Assembly (NCBI RefSeq): GCF_001942625.1 | Contig: NZ_MLCL01000023.1 | Coordinates: 128,524-192,523 of the forward strand | Length of the DNA stretch: 64,000 nucleotides | DNA from: Mycobacterium syngnathidarum | Lineage (GTDB): Bacteria > Actinomycetota > Actinomycetes > Mycobacteriales > Mycobacteriaceae | Direction: 5' to 3' | Shown here: piece after piece, positions 8,909 to 18,309 of the stretch | Layout of the letters: every line of letters begins with the position of its first letter | Position numbering within the stretch: the stretch's first letter is position 1 | The notes under the pieces: model-generated | What the model was told of the DNA's origin: nothing | Database searches by the model: none | The model's input: only the letters and a program-made list of their open reading frames with translations | Position numbers and translations under genes: made by a program

Positions 8909-10279
8909 ATGCGCCCATATCACGTAGCGATCGTCGGCTCCGGCCCCTCGGGATTCTTTGCTGCCGCATCGTTGCTGAAGTTCGCCGATTCGCCCGACTC
9001 CGATCGCGACGTCCGCGTCGACATGCTCGAGATGCTGCCCACCCCGTGGGGGCTGGTGCGTTCGGGAGTGGCGCCGGACCATCCGAAGATCAAGTCGATC
9101 AGCGCGCAGTTCGACAAGACCGCGGCCGACGCCCGGTTCCGGTTCTTCGGCAACATCAAGGTGGGCGAACACATCACGCCTGCCGAGTTGGCGGAACGCT
9201 ATGACGCGGTGGTCTATGCCATCGGCGCGCAATCCGACCGCGCCCTGCACATTCCCGGCGAAGAGTTGCCGGGCAGCGTGGCCGCAGTGGATTTCGTCGG
9301 CTGGTACAACGCCCATCCCCATTTCGACGGCATGGCACCCGATTTGGCGGGTGGCCGCGCGGTGGTGGTCGGCAATGGCAACGTCGCACTGGACGTGGCC
9401 CGCATCCTGGTCAGCGACCCCCAGGCCCTCGCCAACACCGATATCGCCGACCACGCCCTGGCCTCGCTGGACACCCGCGGAGTCGAAGAGGTCGTCGTGA
9501 TCGGGCGTCGCGGACCGTTGCAGGCCACGTTCACCACACTGGAATTGCGCGAGCTGGGCGACCTTGAGGCGCTGGGTGACGTGGACGTCATCCTCGATCC
9601 CGCCGATTTCGACGGCATCACCGACGAAGATCTGGAGGCGGCGGGCAAAACCGTCAAACAGAACATCAAGGTGTTACGCAAGTACATCGACCAGCAACCG
9701 CGAGAAACCAAGCGCCGCATTATTTTCCGCTTCTGCACCTCCCCCATCGAATTGCACGGCGAGGATCGTGTCGAGTCGATTGTGCTGGGCCGCAACGAAC
9801 TCGTCCGCGACGCCGACGGCCGGGTGGTGGCCAAGGACACCGGCGATCGCGAAGAACTGCCCGTCCAGCTGGTGGTGCGTGCGGTCGGCTACCGGGGCGT
9901 GGCGACACCAGGACTGCCGTTCGACGAACGCTCGGGCACGATTCCGCATACCGCGGGACGTATCGACGGCAGCCGCAACGAATATGTCGTGGGCTGGATC
10001 AAGCGGGGACCGTCCGGTGTGATCGGCAGCAACAAGAAAGACTCGCAGGACACCGTGGACACCCTGCTCGACGACCTACGTGCGCGCGGCGTCGACGAGC
10101 GCGGTGCGGATTACGCAACCGCCCTCGCCGAATGGCTGCTGGAACACCAGCCCAAGCTCGTCACCGGTGAACACTGGCAGCTGATCGACGCGCATGAGCG
10201 CGCCGCCGGTGAGCCGTTGGGACGGCCACGGGTGAAGCTGGCCAGTGTGGCCGAACTGCTTCGCATCGCCCACACCTGA
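8909..10279 (+). CDS. fprA: NADPH-ferredoxin/adrenodoxin-type reductase FprA
   Basis: A 456-residue FAD flavoprotein that passes electrons from NADPH to ferredoxins and so supports cytochromes P450 and iron metabolism. The FAD fold starts at once (HVAIVGSGPSGFFAAASLL); LPTPWGLVRSGVAPDHPKIK is the adrenodoxin-reductase signature. The NADP site is VVVGNGNVALDVARIL (about 155-170), and the C-terminal GWIKRGPSGVIGSNK is conserved. ATG 8909 was chosen because the FAD motif follows immediately and AAGAAGG lies just upstream; upstream in-frame sequence looks noncoding. Length equals that of M. tuberculosis FprA. Confidence 0.96.
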   Translation: MRPYHVAIVGSGPSGFFAAASLLKFADSPDSDRDVRVDMLEMLPTPWGLVRSGVAPDHPKIKSISAQFDKTAADARFRFFGNIKVGEHITPAELAERYDAVVYAIGAQSDRALHIPGEELPGSVAAVDFVGWYNAHPHFDGMAPDLAGGRAVVVGNGNVALDVARILVSDPQALANTDIADHALASLDTRGVEEVVVIGRRGPLQATFTTLELRELGDLEALGDVDVILDPADFDGITDEDLEAAGKTVKQNIKVLRKYIDQQPRETKRRIIFRFCTSPIELHGEDRVESIVLGRNELVRDADGRVVAKDTGDREELPVQLVVRAVGYRGVATPGLPFDERSGTIPHTAGRIDGSRNEYVVGWIKRGPSGVIGSNKKDSQDTVDTLLDDLRARGVDERGADYATALAEWLLEHQPKLVTGEHWQLIDAHERAAGEPLGRPRVKLASVAELLRIAHT

Positions 10280-10293
10280 TCGGCACCCTCTGA

Positions 10294-10626
10294 TCAGGCC
10301 GGCGGCGGCTCCGCAGGCGCGAAGGCCCACTTGTCCGGGTTTCCCGGCGAGTAGACGACCGGTAGGAGCGCGCCCATGGTCGGCCACTCGTTCACGTCGA
10401 CGGCCATGCGCTGATACACGACATGTTCGGTGACGGTGGGTCCGGTGATGACGCCGGTGATCGTGACGTACTGCTCGCCCTCCACATCGGGTCGCGGGCT
10501 CACCCCGGTCACGAGCAACGTGCCGTGCGCCAGTTCACCCCGAATCCCCCGCCGCCGCATGATCCACGGCGCCACCAGCACCACGAGTGCGCCCACGATC
10601 AACAGGAGCATGCCGATTTCCCACAC
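10294..10626 (-). CDS. Small membrane protein of unknown function
   Basis: A 110-residue protein with one N-terminal hydrophobic helix (about 4-24), an RRRG turn, then a soluble beta-rich part with [23 protein letters not shown]. It resembles hypothetical mycobacterial membrane proteins of the DUF3592/OB-like kind, but I do not recognise it firmly. It diverges from hisN with only 23 bp between the starts and converges on fprA. Length, start and codon use look genuine. Confidence 0.7.
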   Translation of the reverse strand: MWEIGMLLLIVGALVVLVAPWIMRRRGIRGELAHGTLLVTGVSPRPDVEGEQYVTITGVITGPTVTEHVVYQRMAVDVNEWPTMGALLPVVYSPGNPDKWAFAPAEPPPA

Positions 10627-10649
10627 CAGGCCATGGTAGGACTTCAGGC

Positions 10650-11432
10650 ATGAGCACCGTCGCAGATGACTTGACGCTGGCCCTTGAGTTGGCCGACAAG
10701 GCCGACTCCTTGACCATGGACCGCTTCGGCGCCCTGGATCTGCGCATCGAGACCAAGCCAGACCTGACTCCGGTCACCGACGCTGATCGCGGCGCCGAGG
10801 AATCGTTGCGGGCCGCACTGGCCGCGGCCCGCCCGGCCGACACGGTGTTCGGTGAAGAGTTCGGTGGCACAACGACATTGACCGGCCGCCAATGGGTGAT
10901 CGATCCGATAGACGGGACCAAGAACTTCGTCCGCGGCGTGCCGGTGTGGTGCACGTTGATCGCGTTGCTCGAAGACGGCGTCCCGACCGTCGGCGTGGTC
11001 AGCGCACCGGCGTTGGCGCGCCGTTGGTGGGCCGGGCTGGGCCAGGGGGCATTCGGCTCGTTCGCGGGTGCGACTCGCAGACTTTCGGTGTCGGGGGTTG
11101 CCGAGCTCGCGTCGGCCAGCCTGTCGTACTCGGACCTGACGACCGGGTGGGAGGACCGACGCGGCCGGTTCGTCGAACTCACCGACGCGGTCTGGCGGGT
11201 GCGCGCCTACGGTGACTTCTGGTCGTACTGCATGGTCGCCGAAGGGGCCGTCGACATCGCCTGCGAACCCGAGGTGAAGCTGTGGGACATCGCTCCCCTC
11301 GACATCCTCATCCGTGAGGCCGGCGGCAGGTTCACCAGCATCGACGGCGCCCCAGGGGCGCATGGAGGTAGCGCGCTGGCCACCAACGGCTTGCTGCACG
11401 ACGCGGTGCTGACCCGGCTCGGCGGCCGGTAG
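10650..11432 (+). CDS. hisN: Histidinol-phosphatase, inositol-monophosphatase type
   Basis: A 260-residue Mg-dependent phosphatase of the IMPase superfamily. The metal motif is [19 protein letters not shown] (about 85-103), with EEFGG upstream and the second motif [17 protein letters not shown] near the C-terminus. The homologue in this place in M. tuberculosis (Rv3137) is the histidinol-phosphatase HisN of histidine biosynthesis. Start at ATG 10650, preceded by TAGGA. Inositol or other sugar phosphates are alternative substrates of the superfamily, but the genomic position favours HisN. Confidence 0.88.
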   Translation: MSTVADDLTLALELADKADSLTMDRFGALDLRIETKPDLTPVTDADRGAEESLRAALAAARPADTVFGEEFGGTTTLTGRQWVIDPIDGTKNFVRGVPVWCTLIALLEDGVPTVGVVSAPALARRWWAGLGQGAFGSFAGATRRLSVSGVAELASASLSYSDLTTGWEDRRGRFVELTDAVWRVRAYGDFWSYCMVAEGAVDIACEPEVKLWDIAPLDILIREAGGRFTSIDGAPGAHGGSALATNGLLHDAVLTRLGGR

Positions 11433-11442
11433 TTCACGTAGT

Positions 11443-12360
11443 TCACGGGCGGAGCACGTACCGGCCACGTATCCCGCCTTTGGCAAGCCCCCGGTGTGCA
11501 TCGGCCACCTGATCCAACGGCAGCACGGCATGCACCCGGGCCGGCAACTGCCCGGACACCGTGCGGGCGAGAAGGTCGGCCAGCCGTACACCGTCGGGGT
11601 GGGCCACCACGGCGGCGACGGTGATGCCGCGTTCACTCGGTGGCTGGGCGCTGGGTTGCACCCCGACGAACAGCCCGCCGTCGCGGACCAGCGCCAGCGC
11701 TGCCAGCTGCATCGCACCGGCATCGGCGACCGCGTCCCACCCCGATTCGGCGTGGGTCGTGAAGTCGGCTCCGAGCCCGCGGACGAACTCCTCGTCCTGT
11801 TCGCGGGCCAGACCGGTCACCTGCCAGCCGCGCTCCTGGCCCAGCACCAGGAGATAACCCCCGACCGCTCCGGCGGCGCCGGTGACCAGGAGCCGGCGCC
11901 CCTCGGCGGGGGCGTCGCCGAGAAGATCGAGGATCTGTGCTGCGGCTAATCCGTTGAGCGGCACCGTCGCTGCCGCGATCAAGTCCAGCCCGTCGGGCAC
12001 GACAGCAACATCGGCGGCGGGCACGAGCAAACGCTCGGCATAGGTGCCGTAGTCGCGGTCGAATCCGTCGACCACCCCGGCGACCCGTGAACCCACGACG
12101 AGGTCCACGCCGGGGCCCGTGGCCTCCACTGTGCCCGCAAAATCCCAGCCGAGCCCCGTCCAATGCGGCTGGTCGACCAGTCCGAGATCGTGGAACACAC
12201 CGGCGGCCACACCGAGGTCGACCGGATTGACCGCCGCGGCCGCGATCGCCATCCGGACCTGGCCGGGGCCTGGCTCAGCCACCGGGACGTCGATGATCTC
12301 GATCGAGTCGGGCCCGCTGGGCGTGCGGACGACGGCGGCGCGAAACGTGGGAACAGACAT
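11443..12360 (-). CDS. Zinc-independent quinone oxidoreductase-like MDR protein
   Basis: A 305-residue medium-chain dehydrogenase/reductase. The N-terminal GroES-like domain has GPGQVRMAIAAAAVNPVDLGVAAG. The Rossmann site is LLVTGAAGAVGGYLLVLGQERG (about 153-175). The catalytic-zinc cysteine and GHE motif of alcohol dehydrogenases are missing, as in NADPH:quinone reductases. It diverges from an HxlR regulator across 123 bp containing operator-like palindromes, an arrangement known for quinone-sensing QorR/qor pairs. Electrophile or quinone detoxification is inferred. Confidence 0.85.
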   Translation of the reverse strand: MSVPTFRAAVVRTPSGPDSIEIIDVPVAEPGPGQVRMAIAAAAVNPVDLGVAAGVFHDLGLVDQPHWTGLGWDFAGTVEATGPGVDLVVGSRVAGVVDGFDRDYGTYAERLLVPAADVAVVPDGLDLIAAATVPLNGLAAAQILDLLGDAPAEGRRLLVTGAAGAVGGYLLVLGQERGWQVTGLAREQDEEFVRGLGADFTTHAESGWDAVADAGAMQLAALALVRDGGLFVGVQPSAQPPSERGITVAAVVAHPDGVRLADLLARTVSGQLPARVHAVLPLDQVADAHRGLAKGGIRGRYVLRP

Positions 12361-12401
12361 GAAAATTCACTCCTGAACATCTTGTGGCGGAATGCTTGCC
12401 T

Positions 12402-12416
12402 ACTCCACGATGGAGT
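12402..12416. promoter_or_regulatory. Candidate HxlR operator 1 (ACTCCA-CGA-TGGAGT)
   Basis: A perfect six-base inverted repeat with a three-base spacer, midway between the divergent reductase and the HxlR gene. A wider pair TGCCTAC (12397-12403) and GTAGGCA (12436-12442) brackets it. Confidence 0.5.
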
Positions 12417-12432
12417 GGTAGCTCTCTAATGG

Positions 12433-12446
12433 GAAGTAGGCACTTC
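12433..12446. promoter_or_regulatory. Candidate HxlR operator 2 (GAAGT-AGGC-ACTTC)
   Basis: A perfect five-base inverted repeat with four-base spacer, 16 bp from operator 1 and 38 bp upstream of the HxlR start codon. Placement suits autorepression. Confidence 0.45.
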
Positions 12447-12483
12447 AAGGTGCGTAACTCACCACGGACGAACGGAGCCCGAC

Positions 12484-12948
12484 ATGCCGACGACGACCGC
12501 GGCCCAGAAACGGGCGCGAGCAAAGCTGGAATACGACGCCTTCCTGGCGAACTGCCCCAGCCGCCAACTGCTCGACCGGATCAGCGACAAGTGGGTCGCG
12601 CTGATCCTGGCCGCACTCGGGGGCGACGGCCCGCAGCCCGGAATCGGCGATGCGGGCCAACCGCGTCCGATGCGCTACTCCGAGCTGTCCCGCCGCCTGG
12701 CCGGGGTAAGCCAGAAGATGCTCACCCAGACCCTGCGATCCCTCGAACGCGATGGATTACTCACCCGGACCGTGACGCCGACCGTGCCTGTCACGGTCAC
12801 CTACGAGCTGACTGAACTGGGCCTTTCCCTGCACCGTCTGATGATCGGAATCAAATCCTGGGCCGAGGCCCACATGGACGAGGTGCACTCGAACCGCGAG
12901 CGGCACGACCAGCTCTCGGCCGCGGAAGCCGGACCGCAGACGGTGTGA
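12484..12948 (+). CDS. HxlR-family winged-helix regulator (QorR-like)
   Basis: A 154-residue regulator. The helix-turn-helix region is KWVALILAAL ... MRYSELSRRLAGVSQKMLTQTLRSLERDGLLTRTV, and the wing is VTPTVPVTVTYELTELGLSL. A single conserved cysteine at residue 24 (LANCPSRQLLD) sits where redox/quinone-sensing HxlR proteins carry their switch cysteine. A longer than usual loop (GGDGPQPGIGDAGQPRP) separates the recognition helices. It probably represses itself and the divergent quinone-reductase gene; binding sites are visible in the intergenic region. Confidence 0.85.
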   Translation: MPTTTAAQKRARAKLEYDAFLANCPSRQLLDRISDKWVALILAALGGDGPQPGIGDAGQPRPMRYSELSRRLAGVSQKMLTQTLRSLERDGLLTRTVTPTVPVTVTYELTELGLSLHRLMIGIKSWAEAHMDEVHSNRERHDQLSAAEAGPQTV

Positions 12949-12969
12949 AGTTGGTAACAGATGCCCTAC

Positions 12970-12985
12970 CTTACTCCGGAGTAAG
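12970..12985. promoter_or_regulatory. 16-bp perfect palindrome upstream of fadE24
   Basis: CTTACTCCGGAGTAAG is a perfect dyad 42 bp upstream of the fadE24 start; a TAAGAT hexamer (12982-12987) that fits a mycobacterial -10 overlaps it. It is a strong candidate repressor site for the fadE24-fadE23 pair. The regulator is unknown; the ACTCC/GGAGT core also occurs in the HxlR operator 550 bp upstream. Confidence 0.6.
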
Positions 12986-13027
12986 ATACGGTCAGATGCG
13001 TCGCCACGACCAACAGAGGCAGCTGAC

Positions 13028-14425
13028 ATGACCAACACCCTGCCGTCCAAGAACGGCACCCCCTCCCGTCCCTCCAGCTCCGGCCGGCAAAGCGCGGTCG
13101 GACTGCACAAGCACAAGCGGACAGCGACCGACATCGGGTTGGCGCTGATCACGCCCATCGTCGGCCAGGAGTTCCTGGACCGATACGGCCTGCGCGATCC
13201 GCTCAACCGCAGCCTGAAATACGGTGTGAAGCAGGTCTTTTCGACCGCCGGTGCAGCCACCCGCCAGTTTCAGCGCATCCAGGGCCTGGGCAAGGCGCCC
13301 ACCCGACTCAAGGCCAGCGGCGCCGATTACTTCGACCTGACCCCCGACGAAGACCAGCAGATGATCGTCGAGACGGTCCGGGAGTTCGCCGAGGAGATCC
13401 TGCGTCCGGCCGCGCATGACGCCGACGAGGCAGCGACCTACCCCGCGGATCTGATCGCCAAGGCCGCCGAACTGGGCATCACCGCCGTGAATGTGCCCGA
13501 GGACTTCGACGGCATCGCCGAGCACCGCAGCACCGTGACCAACGCGCTCGTCGCCGAGGCCCTGGCCTACGGCGACATGGGCCTGGCCCTGCCGATCCTG
13601 GCACCCGGCGGTGTCGCCGCGGCGCTGACCCACTGGGGTAGCGCCGATCAGCAGGCCACCTATCTCAAAGAGTTCGCCGGCGAGAACGTGCCGCAAGCCT
13701 GCGTCGCGATCGCCGAACCGCACGCCCTGTTCGACCCCACCGCACTCAAGACGACCGCGGTGCGCACCCCCAGCGGCTACCGCCTGTCCGGCGTCAAGTC
13801 TCTGGTACCGGCGGCCGCCGATGCCGAAATCTTCATCGTGGCAGCACAATTGAACGGCAAGCCGGCATTGTTCATCGTCGAGGCCGCGTCACCGGGCCTC
13901 ACGGTCAAGGCCGATCCGAGCATGGGTATCCGTGCCGCGGCACTGGGCCAGGTCGAACTCGACAACGTGGCCGTGCCGCTGAGCAACCTCCTGGGTGAGG
14001 ACGGTGCCACCGACCAGGACTACAGCGAGGCGATCGCGCTGTCCCGGCTGGGCTGGGCCGCGCTGGCCGTCGGCACCTCGCACGCGGTGCTCGACTACGT
14101 CATCCCCTACATCAAGGAACGCCAGGCCTTCGGCGAGCCGATCGCCCACCGCCAGTCGGTGGCGTTCATGACGGCCAACATCGCCATCGAGCTCGACGGC
14201 CTGCGGCTGATCACCTGGCGCGGTGCCGCCCGCGCCGAGCAGGGCCTGTCATTCGCGCGCGAGGCGGCATTGGCCCGCAAGCTCGGCACCGACAAGGGCA
14301 TGCAGATCGGTCTGGACGGCGTGCAGCTGCTGGGCGGTCACGGTTACACCAAGGAACATCCGGTCGAGCGCTGGTACCGCGATCTGCGGGCCATCGGCGT
14401 CGCCGAGGGTGTCGTGGTGATCTAG
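13028..14425 (+). CDS. fadE24: Acyl-CoA dehydrogenase family protein FadE24
   Basis: A 465-residue acyl-CoA dehydrogenase homologue with a 90-residue N-terminal extension before the dehydrogenase fold (DYFDLTPDEDQQMIVETVREFAEEILRPAAHDADE). Middle domain: ACVAIAEPHALFDPTALKTTAV. C-terminal four-helix domain: GTDKGMQIGLDGVQLLGGHGYTKEHPVERWYRDLRAIGVAEGVVVI. The usual FAD-domain TEPxxGSD is altered to AEPHALFDP. It forms a pair with fadE23, 40 bp downstream, as in M. tuberculosis, where they probably act as a two-subunit (alpha2beta2) dehydrogenase in lipid or steroid side-chain beta-oxidation. Start at ATG 13028. Confidence 0.92.
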   Translation: MTNTLPSKNGTPSRPSSSGRQSAVGLHKHKRTATDIGLALITPIVGQEFLDRYGLRDPLNRSLKYGVKQVFSTAGAATRQFQRIQGLGKAPTRLKASGADYFDLTPDEDQQMIVETVREFAEEILRPAAHDADEAATYPADLIAKAAELGITAVNVPEDFDGIAEHRSTVTNALVAEALAYGDMGLALPILAPGGVAAALTHWGSADQQATYLKEFAGENVPQACVAIAEPHALFDPTALKTTAVRTPSGYRLSGVKSLVPAAADAEIFIVAAQLNGKPALFIVEAASPGLTVKADPSMGIRAAALGQVELDNVAVPLSNLLGEDGATDQDYSEAIALSRLGWAALAVGTSHAVLDYVIPYIKERQAFGEPIAHRQSVAFMTANIAIELDGLRLITWRGAARAEQGLSFAREAALARKLGTDKGMQIGLDGVQLLGGHGYTKEHPVERWYRDLRAIGVAEGVVVI

Positions 14426-14465
14426 TCCAGCCATCGTTCCGCGTATTTGAACCGAAAGACTAATC

Positions 14466-15686
14466 ATGGCAATCAATCTGGAAATGCCCCGCAAGCTCCA
14501 GGCGGTCATCGAGAAGGGCCACCAGGGCGCCGCCGAGATGCTTCGCCCGATCTCGCGCAAGTACGACCTCGCCGAGCACGCCTATCCGGTCGAGCTGGAC
14601 ACCCTGGCCACGCTGTTCGAAGGCATCTCGAGCGCCAAGACCATCTCGTTCGCCGGCGCCGAGGCGTTCCGTGACGACGCCAACACCAAGGGCGAGAAGG
14701 TCACCGTCAACGGCGCCAACATGTCTGCGCTGCTCAACGCTCTGGAGATCAGCTGGGGCGATGTCGCCCTGCTGCTCTCGGTGCCGCGGCAGGGCCTGGG
14801 CAACGCCGCCATCTCCTCGGTGGCCACACCCGAGCAGCTCGAGCGCCTCGGCAAGGACGTGTGGGCCGCGATGGCCATCACCGAGCCCGGGTTCGGCTCC
14901 GACTCGGCGGCCGTCACCACCACCGCGGTGCTCGACGGCGACGAGTACGTGATCAACGGCGAGAAGATCTTCGTCACGGCAGGTTCGCGGGCCACCCACA
15001 TCGTGGTGTGGGCGACCCTGGACAAGTCCCTCGGCCGCGCGGCGATCAAGTCGTTCATCGTGCCGCGCGAGCATCCCGGGGTGACCGTCGAGCGCCTGGA
15101 ACACAAGCTCGGCATCAAGGCCTCCGACACCGCGGTCATCCGCTTCGAGAACGCCCGCATCCCCAAGGACAACTTGCTGGGCGATCCAGAGATCCACGTG
15201 GAGAAGGGTTTTGCCGGGGTCATGGAGACCTTCGACAACACCCGGCCGATCGTGGCGGCCATGGCGGTCGGCATCGCCCGCGCCGCCTTGGAGGATCTGC
15301 GCGCGATTCTCACCGACGCCGGCATCGAGATCTCCTACGACAAGCCGGCCCACGCGCAGAGTGCCCCCGCCGCGGAGTTCCTGCGGATGGAGGCCGACTG
15401 GGAGGCCGGGTACCTGTTGACCGTCCGCTCCGCATGGCAGGCCGACAACAGCATCCCCAACTCCAAGGAAGCCTCGATGGGTAAGGCCAAGGCCGCCCGG
15501 GTGGCCAGCGACATCACCCTCAAGGCCGTCGAAATGGCCGGAACCGTGGGCTATTCCGAGCAGACCCTGCTGGAGAAGTGGGCCCGCGACTCCAAGATCC
15601 TCGACATCTTCGAGGGCACGCAGCAAATCCAGCAGCTGGTGGTAGCCCGCCGCCTGCTGGGCCTGTCCTCGGCCGAGCTGAAGTAG
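14466..15686 (+). CDS. fadE23: Acyl-CoA dehydrogenase family protein FadE23
   Basis: A 406-residue acyl-CoA dehydrogenase, the partner of fadE24. MAITEPGFGSDSAAVTTTAVLDGDEYVINGEKIFVTAGSRATHIVVW is the canonical flavin/substrate-binding middle domain; EKWARDSKILDIFEGTQQIQQLVVARRLLG is the C-terminal signature. The ATG follows the fadE24 stop by 40 bp. Together with fadB4 these genes form a conserved beta-oxidation block. The downstream palindromic element at 15700-15760 may end the transcript before fadB4. Confidence 0.93.
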   Translation: MAINLEMPRKLQAVIEKGHQGAAEMLRPISRKYDLAEHAYPVELDTLATLFEGISSAKTISFAGAEAFRDDANTKGEKVTVNGANMSALLNALEISWGDVALLLSVPRQGLGNAAISSVATPEQLERLGKDVWAAMAITEPGFGSDSAAVTTTAVLDGDEYVINGEKIFVTAGSRATHIVVWATLDKSLGRAAIKSFIVPREHPGVTVERLEHKLGIKASDTAVIRFENARIPKDNLLGDPEIHVEKGFAGVMETFDNTRPIVAAMAVGIARAALEDLRAILTDAGIEISYDKPAHAQSAPAAEFLRMEADWEAGYLLTVRSAWQADNSIPNSKEASMGKAKAARVASDITLKAVEMAGTVGYSEQTLLEKWARDSKILDIFEGTQQIQQLVVARRLLGLSSAELK

Positions 15687-15699
15687 CGCTTCCGCTTCC

Positions 15700-15760
15700 G
15701 CCGAGCAGCCGCAAACTGCCCAAAACCGCCTGGTTTTGGGCAGTTTTGCGTCTGCTCGGC
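15700..15760. repeat. Palindromic intergenic element, copy 1
   Basis: Outer arms GCCGAGCAG (15700-15708) and CTGCTCGGC (15752-15760) enclose a 15-pair perfect stem AAACTGCCCAAAACC / GGTTTTGGGCAGTTT (15713-15727, 15732-15746) with a GCCT loop. It fills the gap between fadE23 and fadB4 and could act as a terminator in either direction. Related elements are at 16801, 47378 and 57786. Confidence 0.75.
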
Positions 15761-15776
15761 CAACTAGGGTGACGTC

Positions 15777-16775
15777 ATGGACACATTCCAAGCGCTCGTC
15801 GCGCGGCAGGAAGACGACCGTATCGAGGCGGCGGTCGAGACGCTGCAGGCATCCGACCTGCCGGACGGCGAGGTCACCATCCGGGTGCAGTACAGCAGCG
15901 TCAACTTCAAAGACGCGCTCGCACTGACCCCCAAGGGCGGTGTGGTGCGCGACTATCCGATCGTCCCGGGTATCGACCTCACCGGCGAGGTGGTCGCCTC
16001 GGCGTCCCCCGACTTCGCGCCCGGCGATCTGGTGCTGGCCCACGGGTATCAGATCGGCACCGGTCATCATGGCGGCTACGCCGAGTACGCCCGGCTACCG
16101 GCCGATCAAGTGGTGGCACTGGGCCCGCTGACACCGCGTGAAGGCGCAGCGATCGGCACCGCCGGATTCACCGCTGCGATGAGCGTGCAGGCCCTTACCC
16201 GGCACGGCGTCGCACCCCAGGACGGTCCGGTCGTGGTGACCGGAGCGACCGGCGGCGTCGGGTCGGTCAGCGTGGACCTGCTGGCAGCTGCCGGCTACCA
16301 GGTGGTGGCGTCGACCGGAAAATCCGATCAGGCCGATCATCTCCGTGCCCTGGGCGCATCCGACGTCATCGGCCGCCTCCCGGCCGATCCCGAGGCCAAA
16401 CCCCGGCCACTGGGCAAGACGCGGTGGGCCGGGGCCGTGGACTGTGTCGGCGGCGCCACACTTGCCGACGTGCTGAGCAGTCTGCAGTACGGCGGCGCGG
16501 TGGCGGCCAGCGGGCTGACCGGCGGTACGGCACTGAACACCACGGTCATGCCGTTCATCCTGCGCGGCGTATCCCTGCTGGGAATCGACTCGGTACAGAT
16601 GCCCATCGGACCGCGACGCGAGCTGTGGCAGCAGTTGGGCGGTGAGCTCAAACCTCACCATCTCGACGAGGTCACCCACGAGGTCGACGCCAAGGACGTC
16701 GTCGCGGTGCTCGACGAGGTCCGGGCCGGCCGCTACTCGGGACGCGCGGTGGTGAGGGTCGCCGGAGGCTTCTGA
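15777..16775 (+). CDS. fadB4: AcuI/YhdH-type NADPH oxidoreductase FadB4
   Basis: A 332-residue medium-chain reductase. The name FadB4 comes from M. tuberculosis Rv3141, found in the same place. Sequence hallmarks are those of the acrylyl-CoA reductase (AcuI/YhdH) branch: SSVNFKDALALTPKGGVVRDYPIVPGIDLTGEVV, REGAAIGTAGFTAAMSV, and the Rossmann site VVVTGATGGVGSVSVDLLAAAGY. No zinc ligands. It probably reduces an alpha,beta-unsaturated acyl-CoA such as acryloyl-CoA, or a quinone. It follows fadE23 after a hairpin element. Confidence 0.85.
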   Translation: MDTFQALVARQEDDRIEAAVETLQASDLPDGEVTIRVQYSSVNFKDALALTPKGGVVRDYPIVPGIDLTGEVVASASPDFAPGDLVLAHGYQIGTGHHGGYAEYARLPADQVVALGPLTPREGAAIGTAGFTAAMSVQALTRHGVAPQDGPVVVTGATGGVGSVSVDLLAAAGYQVVASTGKSDQADHLRALGASDVIGRLPADPEAKPRPLGKTRWAGAVDCVGGATLADVLSSLQYGGAVAASGLTGGTALNTTVMPFILRGVSLLGIDSVQMPIGPRRELWQQLGGELKPHHLDEVTHEVDAKDVVAVLDEVRAGRYSGRAVVRVAGGF

Positions 16776-16800
16776 CACTTCGCCCGCCAGATACCTTCTC

Positions 16801-16861
16801 CCGCCAGATACAAAACTGCCCCAAATCCGAAGATTTGGGGCAGTTCTGTGTCTGTTCGCGG
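16801..16861. repeat. Palindromic intergenic element, copy 2
   Basis: A perfect 14-pair stem AACTGCCCCAAATC / GATTTGGGGCAGTT (16814-16827, 16832-16845) with a CGAA loop, followed by TGTGTCTGTTCGCGG, which matches the right arm of the element family. The left outer arm is degraded. It lies between convergent fadB4 and the antigen 85 gene, so it can serve as a bidirectional terminator. The sequence CCGCCAGATAC is duplicated at its left (16784 and 16801). Confidence 0.7.
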
Positions 16862-16867
16862 GGCTGG

Positions 16868-18309
<1,442 letters not shown>

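Noticed and set aside
14460..16070. Long minus-strand open frame of about 536 codons
   Set aside because: Antisense to fadE23 and fadB4; GC-rich codon bias leaves the opposite strand open by chance.
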